Assembly: GCA_025061245.1 (NCBI GenBank)
Contig: JANZKD010000010.1
Span: 1-22,909, forward strand
Direction: 5' to 3'
Length of the DNA stretch: 22,909 nucleotides
Source of the DNA: Candidatus Culexmicrobium profundum
Lineage (GTDB): Archaea; Thermoproteota; Methanomethylicia; Culexarchaeales; Culexmicrobiaceae
The notes below the pieces were generated by a model. That model did not search any database. It had not been told where the DNA came from and was given only the letters and a program-made list of their open reading frames with translations. Positions 1 to 6,748 of the stretch are shown here, piece after piece (the stretch's first letter is position 1; every line of letters starts with the position of its first letter). The position numbers were made by a program, and so were the translations under genes.

Positions 1-503
1 CCATCAGGCCATGTTGATGCCTTTTCAGGTTTAACTTTAACCCAATTCTCCTCTTCGAAAAATGAAACTTTTATTTCATATTTCTCTGCTACTTCCAATA
101 TTCCATTAAGCTTCATGGTTTCACATGTAGGAAGCCAAACTGGACCCGACATATCACCGATAATTATTTGATCCTTTGATATACCTGATTTCAATGATTC
201 ATCTATGATTTTTTGAAGTGTTTCAGGATGGGTGCTTGCTGGAAATGGGTCATGACTATTACAGTTTGGTTTAATTAATATGTAGCCTTCTAAGCCTTTA
301 GTTATTGGCTTAATTCCACCTATAACCTCTAATGCTTTTTCTATACCTTCAACTCTATTGTTTGTACGTATTAGGGCAATTACGCTCTTACCATTATGCA
401 CATATTTATTGACTCTTAGAGGTTTGCATTCTACTAGTGGTGCCTTTTCTGCTTGGACAGCTACTTTTCTAAAAATTTCTCTACTTAACTCATGATTTCG
501 CAT
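1..503 (-). CDS. DUF362 domain-containing protein (N-terminal part, cut by window edge)
   Basis: Reading the minus strand from an ATG at 503 gives an uninterrupted frame of 167 codons that runs off the left edge. It begins MRNHELSREIFRKVAV and contains LIKPNCNSHDPFPASTHPE, the typical DUF362 block (an '[IV]xIKPN' strand, then a 'T.PE' segment leading into a helix), followed by IIGDMSGPVW. DUF362 proteins are often, but not always, linked to iron-sulfur proteins; no specific reaction is known to me for this one, and any C-terminal ferredoxin part lies outside the window. The frame stays open upstream of 503 but shows no ATG, GTG or TTG, so 503 is the best start. The gene is divergent from the methyltransferase at 610 and shares its AT-rich promoter region. 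Confidence 0.75.
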   Translation of the reverse strand, partial: MRNHELSREIFRKVAVQAEKAPLVECKPLRVNKYVHNGKSVIALIRTNNRVEGIEKALEVIGGIKPITKGLEGYILIKPNCNSHDPFPASTHPETLQKIIDESLKSGISKDQIIIGDMSGPVWLPTCETMKLNGILEVAEKYEIKVSFFEEENWVKVKPEKASTWPD

Positions 504-580
504 AGAATATTCTTCTTTCTCCCGGTTAATAGGTGTTTCTAGCTTGTGATGATTACTTGAACTCAGTATATTAAGAAATA

Positions 581-590
581 TTTATATATA
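581..590. promoter_or_regulatory. TATA-like element between divergent genes
   Basis: TTTATATATA is centred about 26 bases before 610-613, the spacing of an archaeal TATA box to a start site, so the 610 gene could be read from a leaderless or nearly leaderless transcript. The element is nearly symmetrical and may also serve the minus-strand DUF362 gene, with a leader of about 55 bases. Inferred from sequence and spacing only. Confidence 0.5.
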
Positions 591-609
591 ATAAATTTTA
601 TACATACTT

Positions 610-1473
610 TTGGTGTTTAAAGTGTTGATGGATGCTTTAGAATATATAGTGTGTCCCTCGTGTCTAAGTGAACTTGAAATTATAGATTGTAGAGTGGAGG
701 ATAATGAAATTCTTGAAGGTACATTTCAATGCGTTAATTGTAAATTGAGCTTTAACGTTAAAGAAGGCTTCCTAGACTTAACATTTCCTCCTCAATTGCA
801 TAAACGTGATGAGGAATGGAGAAATTTCTATGATGAACATGCTGTGAGTTATGATGAGGAACTTATAGATGCTGTAGTTAATTTTGGGAAGTTATTCGGA
901 GTCAAAGATAGAGAGGAGGCAAGATCATACATAATTCAAGGTAGAGAAACATTAGTTGAGAGTCTTAATTTAGAGAAAGGATTTTATGTCTTAGATGTTG
1001 CTACTGGAACTGGCGACTTCATCCCCCTTATATACAAGAGAATTGGCGAGGATGGATTAATTGAAGGCCTCGACATTTCAATGAAAATGTTACAAGTAGC
1101 TCGCAGGAAAGCAAGTGATTATAGAATTAAAAGAGTGAATCTAACTATTGGAAATGCAGCTTTTCTACCTTATAAATCAGAAACCTTTGATGCAGTATTA
1201 CATATGGGTGGAATAAATACGTTTGGAGATATTAAAAGAGCCTTAAAAGAAATGGTTAGAGTTGCAAAGGTGGGTAGCAAAATTATAATATGTGATGAAG
1301 GATTGTCACCTGACTTGAGAGAAACACCCACTGGAAAGATGCTTATAAGCTTGAATAGATTATTCGAATCAACTCCCCCAGTAGAATATTTGCCCAGCAA
1401 TGTCAGAGATATCAAGCTTTACTGGATTTGGAGTGACTTATTTTATGTAATAGAATTTGTAAAGTCTAGTTAA
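610..1473 (+). CDS. Trm112-like zinc domain fused to class I SAM methyltransferase
   Basis: The N-terminal ~60 residues carry two CxxC pairs (C15/C18 and C41/C44) in the layout of a Trm112-like zinc ribbon. The rest is a class I (Rossmann) methyltransferase: motif I VLDVATGTGDF at residues 127-137, an acidic strand end in GLDIS, then a methyltransferase type 11-like core (AAFLPYKSETFDAVLHMGG). Free-standing Trm112 proteins activate methyltransferases; here the domain sits in cis. The substrate cannot be told; UbiE/MenG-like small-molecule or RNA methylation are options. Start choice is open: TTG at 610, GTG at 613 and ATG at 628 are in frame, and the TATA box at 581-590 places transcription start close to 610, favouring the longer forms. 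It stands alone on this strand. Confidence 0.8.
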   Translation: MVFKVLMDALEYIVCPSCLSELEIIDCRVEDNEILEGTFQCVNCKLSFNVKEGFLDLTFPPQLHKRDEEWRNFYDEHAVSYDEELIDAVVNFGKLFGVKDREEARSYIIQGRETLVESLNLEKGFYVLDVATGTGDFIPLIYKRIGEDGLIEGLDISMKMLQVARRKASDYRIKRVNLTIGNAAFLPYKSETFDAVLHMGGINTFGDIKRALKEMVRVAKVGSKIIICDEGLSPDLRETPTGKMLISLNRLFESTPPVEYLPSNVRDIKLYWIWSDLFYVIEFVKSS

Positions 1474-1621
1474 ATGCTACAACAATTAATTTTTGTAAAA
1501 TAAATGTATAATTTAAGAGGCATGTTGATTCATATTCTGATTAATATGGGAAAAGCAAATTTTCTTTTTTAAATCTGAGACGAATTAATGATAGCCTGAT
1601 GTTGAGCTGTAAGTTATCATT

Positions 1622-1630
1622 TTTATATAA
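1622..1630 (+). promoter_or_regulatory. TATA-like element of the acylphosphatase/coiled-coil gene
   Basis: TTTATATAA is centred near 1626, predicting transcription start near 1652. That would exclude the TTG at 1650 and leave a leader of about 13 bases containing GGAGAG before the TTG at 1665. Confidence 0.5.
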
Positions 1631-1664
1631 TTTCCTCTGTATATCATAGTTGGAGAGTGTTCTA

Positions 1665-2252
1665 TTGAAAAAGCGGTTAATCATTATTGGTGAGAAAGTT
1701 CATAATGTTGGATATCGTCCATTTTTACTAGGTATTGCTGAGTCGCTAGGAATAGAGCGTTTTTATGCTGAAAACATCTCTATTGAAGGTAAACAGGCAA
1801 TTGAGGTTTTAATTGATACAAGTAAAGATCAATTAAATAATTTCATTAAAATTATTAATGTTCAAAAACCAATTGGAGCTAAAGTTAGTAAAATTGATGT
1901 TCAAGATTATGATGGAAATATAATGAACATTAACTCATATTATAAGTATCTTACTGCTATGCAATTAGTGAAGGTAGCCAATATTGGGGTTCAAATGCTG
2001 AATAAGCAGGACATTATGATAGAGAAACAGGACTTGACGATTGAAAAGCAAGACTTAATGCTTAAAAAACAAGATTTGATGCTTGAGAAGCAAGATTTAA
2101 TGATTAAAAAACAGGATGATTTACTTGGGAGGCAAGATCAGATAGTCGCTGAAATAAGGAGTTTGAGAGATGACTTGAAAACTTTTCTAAATGAGCGACT
2201 ATTGAAATTGGAGATGGAAATTGCGAAGATAAAGGCTAAAATAGGATTGTAG
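1665..2252 (+). CDS. Acylphosphatase-like domain fused to a heptad-repeat coiled coil
   Basis: Residues about 5-95 look like an acylphosphatase fold: VHNVGYRPF matches the phosphate-binding loop with its catalytic Arg (R18, counted from 1665), and AENISIEGKQAIEVLI matches the strand with the catalytic Asn (N37), so both key residues are present. The C-terminal half is a coiled coil with seven consecutive heptads of the type KQDLMIE (residues about 114-162), followed by a charged helix. Fusions of this kind suggest an oligomerised or partner-binding acylphosphatase fold rather than a metabolic enzyme, but this is inference. I prefer TTG 1665 over TTG 1650: GGAGAG lies at the right distance before 1665 and the TATA box at 1622-1630 puts the transcript start near 1652. 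The gene converges on the glycosylase-like gene downstream. Confidence 0.75.
   Translation: MKKRLIIIGEKVHNVGYRPFLLGIAESLGIERFYAENISIEGKQAIEVLIDTSKDQLNNFIKIINVQKPIGAKVSKIDVQDYDGNIMNINSYYKYLTAMQLVKVANIGVQMLNKQDIMIEKQDLTIEKQDLMLKKQDLMLEKQDLMIKKQDDLLGRQDQIVAEIRSLRDDLKTFLNERLLKLEMEIAKIKAKIGL
2004..2150 (+). repeat. In-frame tandem 21-bp repeat (7 units) encoding KQDxxxx heptads
   Basis: Seven contiguous 21-bp units each begin with codons for Lys/Arg-Gln-Asp (KQDIMIE, KQDLTIE, KQDLMLK, KQDLMLE, KQDLMIK, KQDDLLG, RQDQIVA). The protein repeat is nearly perfect while the codons vary (caa/cag, gac/gat, tta/ttg), so the units are held by selection on the protein and are not a fresh DNA duplication. Confidence 0.9.
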
Positions 2253-2256
2253 TATT

Positions 2257-2278
2257 CTAAACTGCCCTATAGGTTTAG
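2257..2278. terminator. Possible hairpin between convergent genes
   Basis: CTAAACT (2257-2263) can pair with GGTTTAG (2272-2278, one G-T pair) around an 8-base loop in the 39-base gap between convergent stops. It could mark the ends of both transcripts, but there is no strong T-run, so the call is weak. Confidence 0.25.
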
Positions 2279-2291
2279 TTATTTGAGCAAT

Positions 2292-3479
2292 TTATAGTTT
2301 ATATATTAGGTAGTTGTTCACTGATTCATAACCAAGTTTTTCAAGAGTTTTTATAACATCCCTATTTCTTTTGTCTGTAACTTTGATCTTTTCAGCTTTA
2401 TGGAATTTTGCGAATTCTTCGATTCTCTTCAGTATTTTCTCCCATTTATCTTCTTCAATTTTCCTTGTGATGTTAACTTCTTTTATTATGAAAGTTTTAT
2501 TTTTCCTATCCATTTTTGGATTTATGAAGCCTAGGAATTCGTAGTTCATTAATACGCTTACTTGCCATCGCATTCCCTTCTTTTGGAAGTATTCGATTTT
2601 GAATGTGTATCCAAATAGTTCTTCAAGCCACTTTCTATCTCTTGTGAGATTGTCCATTGGAGTCAATAGTGATATGAATTCTTCTCTTTTTATACTGCCT
2701 ATTCTCTCTAGGTCTTTGCTTCTAATCCATTGAGTTTTCCTTAATCCTTCAATCTTTACTCTCCTTACTTCTCCTTCCTCCTCTAATTCCCTTAAAATGT
2801 TCTCTGTCTCCTTAACCTTATAGCCTATCCAATAGGCAATGTGGCTTGAAGGTGATATTCCAAAGGCTGAAACCGTCCTTAACACTAGCCACCTTGCTGC
2901 TTCATCCTCTTCGACTTCTTCTAGATTTATTTGCGGGTGAAGTGTGTTTAATAGACTATAGTGGGGCATTTGAAACATTCCCACCTCCCTCTTCGCAATA
3001 GCTATTTTACCCATATAGAATAGTGCTCTAAGCTTAGTGTAGGGGAAGTCCTTTATGCTTACAGTACCCTTCTCCCTAATCACTTTAACTATCTCTTGAA
3101 GCTCTTCCATTGACTGCTTATTTATTGATCTTTGAATCCAACCTCTCCTAAAGACACGTTGAACCGCTTGATAATAGTAGGGCAGTTCATCGACTGGAAC
3201 TATATGTAATGCCTGTCTAATCAATACGAATTCTATTAATTTCCTCTCTTTGTATAGGAGTTCATCTAGAAACTCTGGTCTAAAATTCTTAACGCGATTC
3301 CACAGGGTTAAGTATTGTGCTTGCATGATAACTGGTAGAGGGTCATACTGTACACCTGCAATACTCCTAACAACTTCAACAACTTCCTCCTTGCCTTTAC
3401 CTCTGAAACTTGGAGGGAGTCTCTGTTTTTTAACTATTAATTTTCTAGCTTCATTTACTGATATGCTCTCTAAAGCCAA
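2292..3479 (-). CDS. Winged-helix DNA glycosylase-like protein (YcaQ/AlkX, HTH_42 family)
   Basis: The 395-residue protein has the length and layout of the YcaQ/AlkX/AlkZ family, winged-helix DNA glycosylases that remove alkylated bases and unhook interstrand crosslinks. The N-terminal block VQYDPLPVIMQAQYLTLWNR fits the family pattern, and Q44-Y45-D46 matches the catalytic QxD motif of the YcaQ/AlkX branch (AlkZ has QxQ). A later segment, ELLYKERKLIEFVLIRQALHIVP, also follows the family (typically '..lfE.w.h.a.l.p'), though the usual Trp-x-His is replaced by Val-Leu-Ile. The C-terminal part contains LLTPMDNLTRDRKWLEELFG, typical of these proteins. The start is TTG at 3479; no ATG lies nearby. 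The gene is divergent from the ATPase at 3587. Confidence 0.75.
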   Translation of the reverse strand: MALESISVNEARKLIVKKQRLPPSFRGKGKEEVVEVVRSIAGVQYDPLPVIMQAQYLTLWNRVKNFRPEFLDELLYKERKLIEFVLIRQALHIVPVDELPYYYQAVQRVFRRGWIQRSINKQSMEELQEIVKVIREKGTVSIKDFPYTKLRALFYMGKIAIAKREVGMFQMPHYSLLNTLHPQINLEEVEEDEAARWLVLRTVSAFGISPSSHIAYWIGYKVKETENILRELEEEGEVRRVKIEGLRKTQWIRSKDLERIGSIKREEFISLLTPMDNLTRDRKWLEELFGYTFKIEYFQKKGMRWQVSVLMNYEFLGFINPKMDRKNKTFIIKEVNITRKIEEDKWEKILKRIEEFAKFHKAEKIKVTDKRNRDVIKTLEKLGYESVNNYLIYKL

Positions 3480-3542
3480 TGTTAGTCACAGTATTATAGT
3501 TGATGTTTTCTGTGATATTTTTATTGTAGCTTGATGGATAGA

Positions 3543-3549
3543 TTTATAA
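3543..3549 (+). promoter_or_regulatory. TATA-like element of the AAA+ ATPase gene
   Basis: TTTATAA, centred at 3546, predicts transcription start near 3572. Its last three bases overlap the left end of the 22-bp palindrome, so a protein bound there would compete with TBP. Confidence 0.5.
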
Positions 3550-3587
3550 CTGGTAGTACTACCAGTTACTGGTGGTGGTACCAGTAA
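3547..3587. promoter_or_regulatory. Tandem operator-like dyads: 22-bp perfect palindrome plus a second copy
   Basis: Positions 3547-3568 form a perfect 22-bp palindrome centred between 3557 and 3558. Its core is ACTGGT-N6-ACCAGT (3549-3566). The same dyad recurs 19 bp downstream (3568-3585) within 8-bp arms TTACTGGT (3566-3573) and ACCAGTAA (3580-3587). The N6 spacers differ (AGTACT and GGTGGT), so the half-sites, not the whole block, are conserved. The array overlaps the TATA box and ends on the first base of the preferred ATG. This is the layout of a repressor operator or autoregulatory site; the binding protein is unknown. Confidence 0.75.
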
Positions 3588-4693
3588 TGTATTTCGCTTT
3601 AGAGCCTAAGTGTAGAAGGAAGGATTTGTTTGATTTTGAGAATGAACTAAAGCGTCTTGAAGATGGAGTTAAATTTGGTAGGATTATTTTAATTACTGCA
3701 CCGAGAAGATTTGGTAAGACTAGTCTTCTAAAAACATTCTTGAATGAATGTTCTTTACCCTTTATATTTATTGATGCTAGACGTGTTATTGCTTCTGAAG
3801 GCATTGTTAATATGAGGGGATTTATGATCGAATTTACAAATGCTCTTAACGATTTCTTGAATAGATATAGAGGAGTAATTGGAAAATTCATAAATTCAAT
3901 TAAGGGATTAGATGGTGTTGAAGTTACTGCTTCATTCATTCGTTTATCATGGAAAAAGAAGAATCGTGCAAATATAGCCTTAATACTTGATAATTTAAAC
4001 AAATGGGCTTCAGAAAATAATTTAAAGGTAATACTTGCTTTCGATGAGCTTCAGGAATTTAGGGTGTTGCCGATAAATTTTCCAAGTTTACTAGCATATA
4101 TTTACGATAATTTACTTAATATTGTTGTTATATTGACTGGTTCTCAAGTGGGTTTACTATATGATTTATTAAAGGTTGATAATCCCAAGTCACCACTTTA
4201 TGGCAGAGTTCTATATGAAGTGAAGTTAAGGAGATTAAGTAATGAAGAGGCTATTACTTTCTTAAGGGAAGGATTTAGACAGTTATCCTATAAGGTTAAT
4301 GAAAACCTTATTGTTGAGGCAGTAAATAAGCTTGATGGAATTTTAGGATGGTTAACCTTTTTTGGTTGGAGTGTAGCTTATGGTGGAGAAACTTCACTAG
4401 ATAGAATACTTGAGCATGCAGCTAGGCAAGCAATTGAAGAGTTGAAGAGTTTTCTAAAAAAATCTAGGGCTGAAAATCGCTATAGGATTATACTCAGGAC
4501 TATAGCAGTAAAACCTTCAACTTGGAGTATCATAAAGAAAAGTCTAGAAGCTGAAGAAGGTATAGAAATTGATGATAAAAACTTTACAAATCTGCTAAAC
4601 AATCTATTAAAGTTAAATTTCATAGAGAAGCAAAATAACCTCTATGTGATTGGAGATCCTGTTCTTAGACATGGTATTCTTCTTTACTTGTAA
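3587..4693 (+). CDS. Archaeal AAA+ ATPase (PF01637-type)
   Basis: The protein starts MYFALEPKCRRKDLFDFENE, the usual opening of archaeal PF01637 ATPases (STAND-like AAA+). Walker A is APRRFGKTS (residues 38-46), with Ala in place of the first Gly, and Walker B is VILAFDELQEF with D153 and E154. A sensor-like strand follows in VVILTGSQVG. The last ~90 residues look like a winged-helix domain ending in IGDPVLRHGILLYL, as is common in the family. In-frame GTG codons at 3572 and 3575 would add four or five residues (MVVPV); I prefer ATG 3587 because the family N-terminus begins there and GTG 3572 coincides with the predicted transcription start. The role is unknown; family members occur in mobile and defence contexts but also as chromosomal genes. 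A membrane-anchored coiled-coil gene follows after 60 bp. Confidence 0.8.
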   Translation: MYFALEPKCRRKDLFDFENELKRLEDGVKFGRIILITAPRRFGKTSLLKTFLNECSLPFIFIDARRVIASEGIVNMRGFMIEFTNALNDFLNRYRGVIGKFINSIKGLDGVEVTASFIRLSWKKKNRANIALILDNLNKWASENNLKVILAFDELQEFRVLPINFPSLLAYIYDNLLNIVVILTGSQVGLLYDLLKVDNPKSPLYGRVLYEVKLRRLSNEEAITFLREGFRQLSYKVNENLIVEAVNKLDGILGWLTFFGWSVAYGGETSLDRILEHAARQAIEELKSFLKKSRAENRYRIILRTIAVKPSTWSIIKKSLEAEEGIEIDDKNFTNLLNNLLKLNFIEKQNNLYVIGDPVLRHGILLYL

Positions 4694-4753
4694 CTTCGAA
4701 CATTACTATCACTTCTAACTAGAAGTATTTATTGTGGAGGGATGAATAATTAA

Positions 4754-5230
4754 ATGGTGTTTAAGTTGTCTGAACAATTACTCCTCATAGTTGCTGCAAT
4801 CATAATTTTCTCATATCTATACAAATATCATCTCGAGGAGAGGAGAAGGGAGCAGTCTCTATTAGTTGATATTAAGGCTAACTTGCTTCCTGTTCTAACT
4901 AGAAATTTAAACTCCATAGCCTCTACGCTAGATGATGAAGAGAAGTTGCTGAAGAAGAAGGTAAGGCTTGAAGATGTGTTCAATAAAGATTTAAGTGTAG
5001 CTCTCTTCGTAGATTTCAAACAACATTTCTATGAAACTGGATTAAGATTAAGCGAATTCAGAAAGAAATTATCTAAATTTGATGACATCATTTTAAAAAG
5101 TGAAGTAGGTCTGGATGAACTGAAAAATATAATAAACAAATTAAAAGTTGAAATAAAACAGTTACTAGAGAAATTAGAGGAGTTAAAGAAAGTTGAGAAG
5201 CTCCCGCCCAGAAAGTTCGGTTTAAAATAA
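4754..5230 (+). CDS. Small membrane-anchored coiled-coil protein
   Basis: The 158-residue protein has one N-terminal membrane segment (about residues 8-24, LLLIVAAIIIFSYLYKY), then a Glu/Arg/Lys-rich helical region (HLEERRREQSLL) and long stretches with heptad character, including LKNIINKLKVEIKQLLEKL near the end. Positive charge after the membrane segment predicts that the helical domain faces the cytoplasm. I do not recognise a family. GGAGG at 4736-4740 lies 13 bases before the ATG at 4754, longer than usual, and an ATG-Asn-Asn-TAA mini-frame (4742-4753) abuts the start. The gene follows the ATPase on the same strand with a 60-bp gap and is probably co-transcribed, so the two may work together. 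Confidence 0.7.
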   Translation: MVFKLSEQLLLIVAAIIIFSYLYKYHLEERRREQSLLVDIKANLLPVLTRNLNSIASTLDDEEKLLKKKVRLEDVFNKDLSVALFVDFKQHFYETGLRLSEFRKKLSKFDDIILKSEVGLDELKNIINKLKVEIKQLLEKLEELKKVEKLPPRKFGLK

Positions 5231-5450
5231 TCTCAATAAAATAATTCAAGCTACGTGAGAAAGAAAGTATTAATATGGTAAAGAATAAATCAGCATGTTT
5301 GAGCTCTGACTAGAGAAACATTAGAAGGAATATAGAATTACTTGGCTTAAGAGAAGGATGAATAAATATTGCTAATATCATCTCTTTAATGGTGTTAATA
5401 TTATATGTTTAATATTTTATTTTAATTTTGGGGGTGAATTAACTTCGCCA

Positions 5451-6728
5451 ACGTATGATGCTATTGTTGTTGGTGCAGGTATTTTAGGGTTGGCATCAGC
5501 ATATCATATTAAGAAGAGGCTTAGAGATGGAAGTGTATTGTTAATTGATAAGTTGAATAAAGCTGGTGAAGGTAATACTGCAAAGAGTGCAGGCATGTTT
5601 AGAAGTTTCTTCTATTCTAGAACCAATTTCTATCTAGCTGATTCTTCAATTGAATTCTATAGGCATATAGAGAAAAGTGGTTTTAATTTGGGTATGAGAT
5701 GGATTGGTTATCTTTGGCTTTTCGGCGAAAGCCAATTTAAAAGGATTGAATTGGCTTTACGTAAAATGGAAGAGAGAGGTGGGTTATTCACAGTCTATGA
5801 TAAGGAAGAATTGAGAGATAAACTTAAAGTTAATATTGAAGCTGCAGAGTCTGACGTAGGCAAAGTAATGAATTTAGCTAACATTGAAAATGGGCTATTT
5901 GTGCCTAAAGCAGGTAAGATTGATGTAGAAAAACTTGTGGAATTTTATGAAACTGAATTCAGACGTATGGGAGGCAAGGTTGTATATGGAGCAAAGGTTG
6001 ATAGAATAGTTGTTGAACCAAAAATTAGCCTTGAAATTCCAGGGGAACCATATTTCTGGCAGGATTGTACTGTTAAGGGGGTCAGAGTTCATGGGAGGAT
6101 AATTGAGGCTAAGAAAATTATTATTGCAACTGGTGTTTGGAGTAGTGAGCTTTTAGATCCAATTGGAGTTGATTCGTATAGTAAACCTAAGAAAAGACAG
6201 ATTTTCGTTATTAGAGCGGATAAGAATCGGTTAAGAGAGCTTCTATATGTAGATGGTTTTAATAGATATAATTGCATGCCTTTCACAATACTTCCTGAGC
6301 CCAGAATTTATATTAGGCCAGATATCGACGAGGAAACTTTTTGGATAGCATATGCAGACGACTTTAATCGGTCATTTAAGCTTGAGGAAGACCCTCAGCC
6401 GGAAGAGAATTACTATAGATATGGTATATATCCAGTTTTAACCGCTTATTTTCCTCAATTTATTGATTCATACCCAATTAATGCATGGGCGGGATTATAT
6501 GCAATAAACACTATAGACCATCAGCCAGTAATATTTGAAGAAAACAATTTAATAGTAGTTGGAGCAGCGAGTGGTAGTGGGATAATGAAAGCTGATTCGT
6601 TAGGTAGAATTGTAGCAGCTGTCTATTTTGAAGAGGAAGAGGCAGAATTATATGGGAATCGACGCTTCAATGTAAGCGATCTTGGAATAAAAAAGCGGAG
6701 AGTAGAACGGGAGATATTTGTAATTTAA
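5451..6728 (+). CDS. DAO-family FAD-dependent oxidoreductase with no ordinary start codon
   Basis: The frame encodes YDAIVVGAGILGLASAYHI, the FAD-binding GxGxxG motif of D-amino-acid/sarcosine/glycine oxidase-type flavoproteins, then a conserved SAGMFRSFF loop, a substrate domain, and a C-terminal INAWAGLYAIN...NLIVVGAASGSGIMKA block that closes the FAD site. Substrates of the family are amines or amino acids; the actual one is unknown. The frame is open from 5376, yet no ATG, GTG or TTG occurs before TTG 5490, which would cut off the glycine motif. A ribosome-binding-like GGGGGTGA lies at 5430-5437. Candidates are ACT 5442, TCG 5445 or ACG 5451 (one transition from ATG, giving M-YDAIVVG); I list 5451, but the start is uncertain. 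Its 3' end converges on the membrane operon 11 bp away. Confidence 0.8.
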   Translation, partial: TYDAIVVGAGILGLASAYHIKKRLRDGSVLLIDKLNKAGEGNTAKSAGMFRSFFYSRTNFYLADSSIEFYRHIEKSGFNLGMRWIGYLWLFGESQFKRIELALRKMEERGGLFTVYDKEELRDKLKVNIEAAESDVGKVMNLANIENGLFVPKAGKIDVEKLVEFYETEFRRMGGKVVYGAKVDRIVVEPKISLEIPGEPYFWQDCTVKGVRVHGRIIEAKKIIIATGVWSSELLDPIGVDSYSKPKKRQIFVIRADKNRLRELLYVDGFNRYNCMPFTILPEPRIYIRPDIDEETFWIAYADDFNRSFKLEEDPQPEENYYRYGIYPVLTAYFPQFIDSYPINAWAGLYAINTIDHQPVIFEENNLIVVGAASGSGIMKADSLGRIVAAVYFEEEEAELYGNRRFNVSDLGIKKRRVEREIFVI

Positions 6729-6748
6729 AAAAGGGGGAATTATTTTTT
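6727..6748. terminator. Bidirectional T-tract terminator between convergent genes
   Basis: The gap between the two stops reads A6-G5-AATTA-T6 on the plus strand. Each strand therefore carries a run of six T just after or within its gene end (plus strand at 6743-6748, minus strand at 6732-6727 after five C). Archaeal transcription commonly ends at T-runs, so this probably ends both the FAD oxidoreductase and the membrane operon. Confidence 0.5.

Noticed and set aside
1490..1640. Possible C/D box small RNA in the gap before the acylphosphatase gene
   Set aside because: CTGA words are present but no good RTGATGA box lies at the right spacing; the similarity is what AT-rich DNA gives by chance.
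2004..2150. Regular 21-bp repeats considered as a CRISPR-like or DNA-level satellite array
   Set aside because: The units are contiguous without spacers, in frame, and vary synonymously, so they are a protein coiled-coil repeat.
3559..4002. Open frame of 147 codons on the minus strand opposite the ATPase
   Set aside because: It is antisense to a gene with clear Walker motifs and has no recognisable domain or start signal.
5231..5430. Gap of about 200 bases before the FAD oxidoreductase searched for a small RNA or riboswitch
   Set aside because: It is AT-rich with TATA-like words and short imperfect repeats; I see no stable fold, known motif or coding frame.
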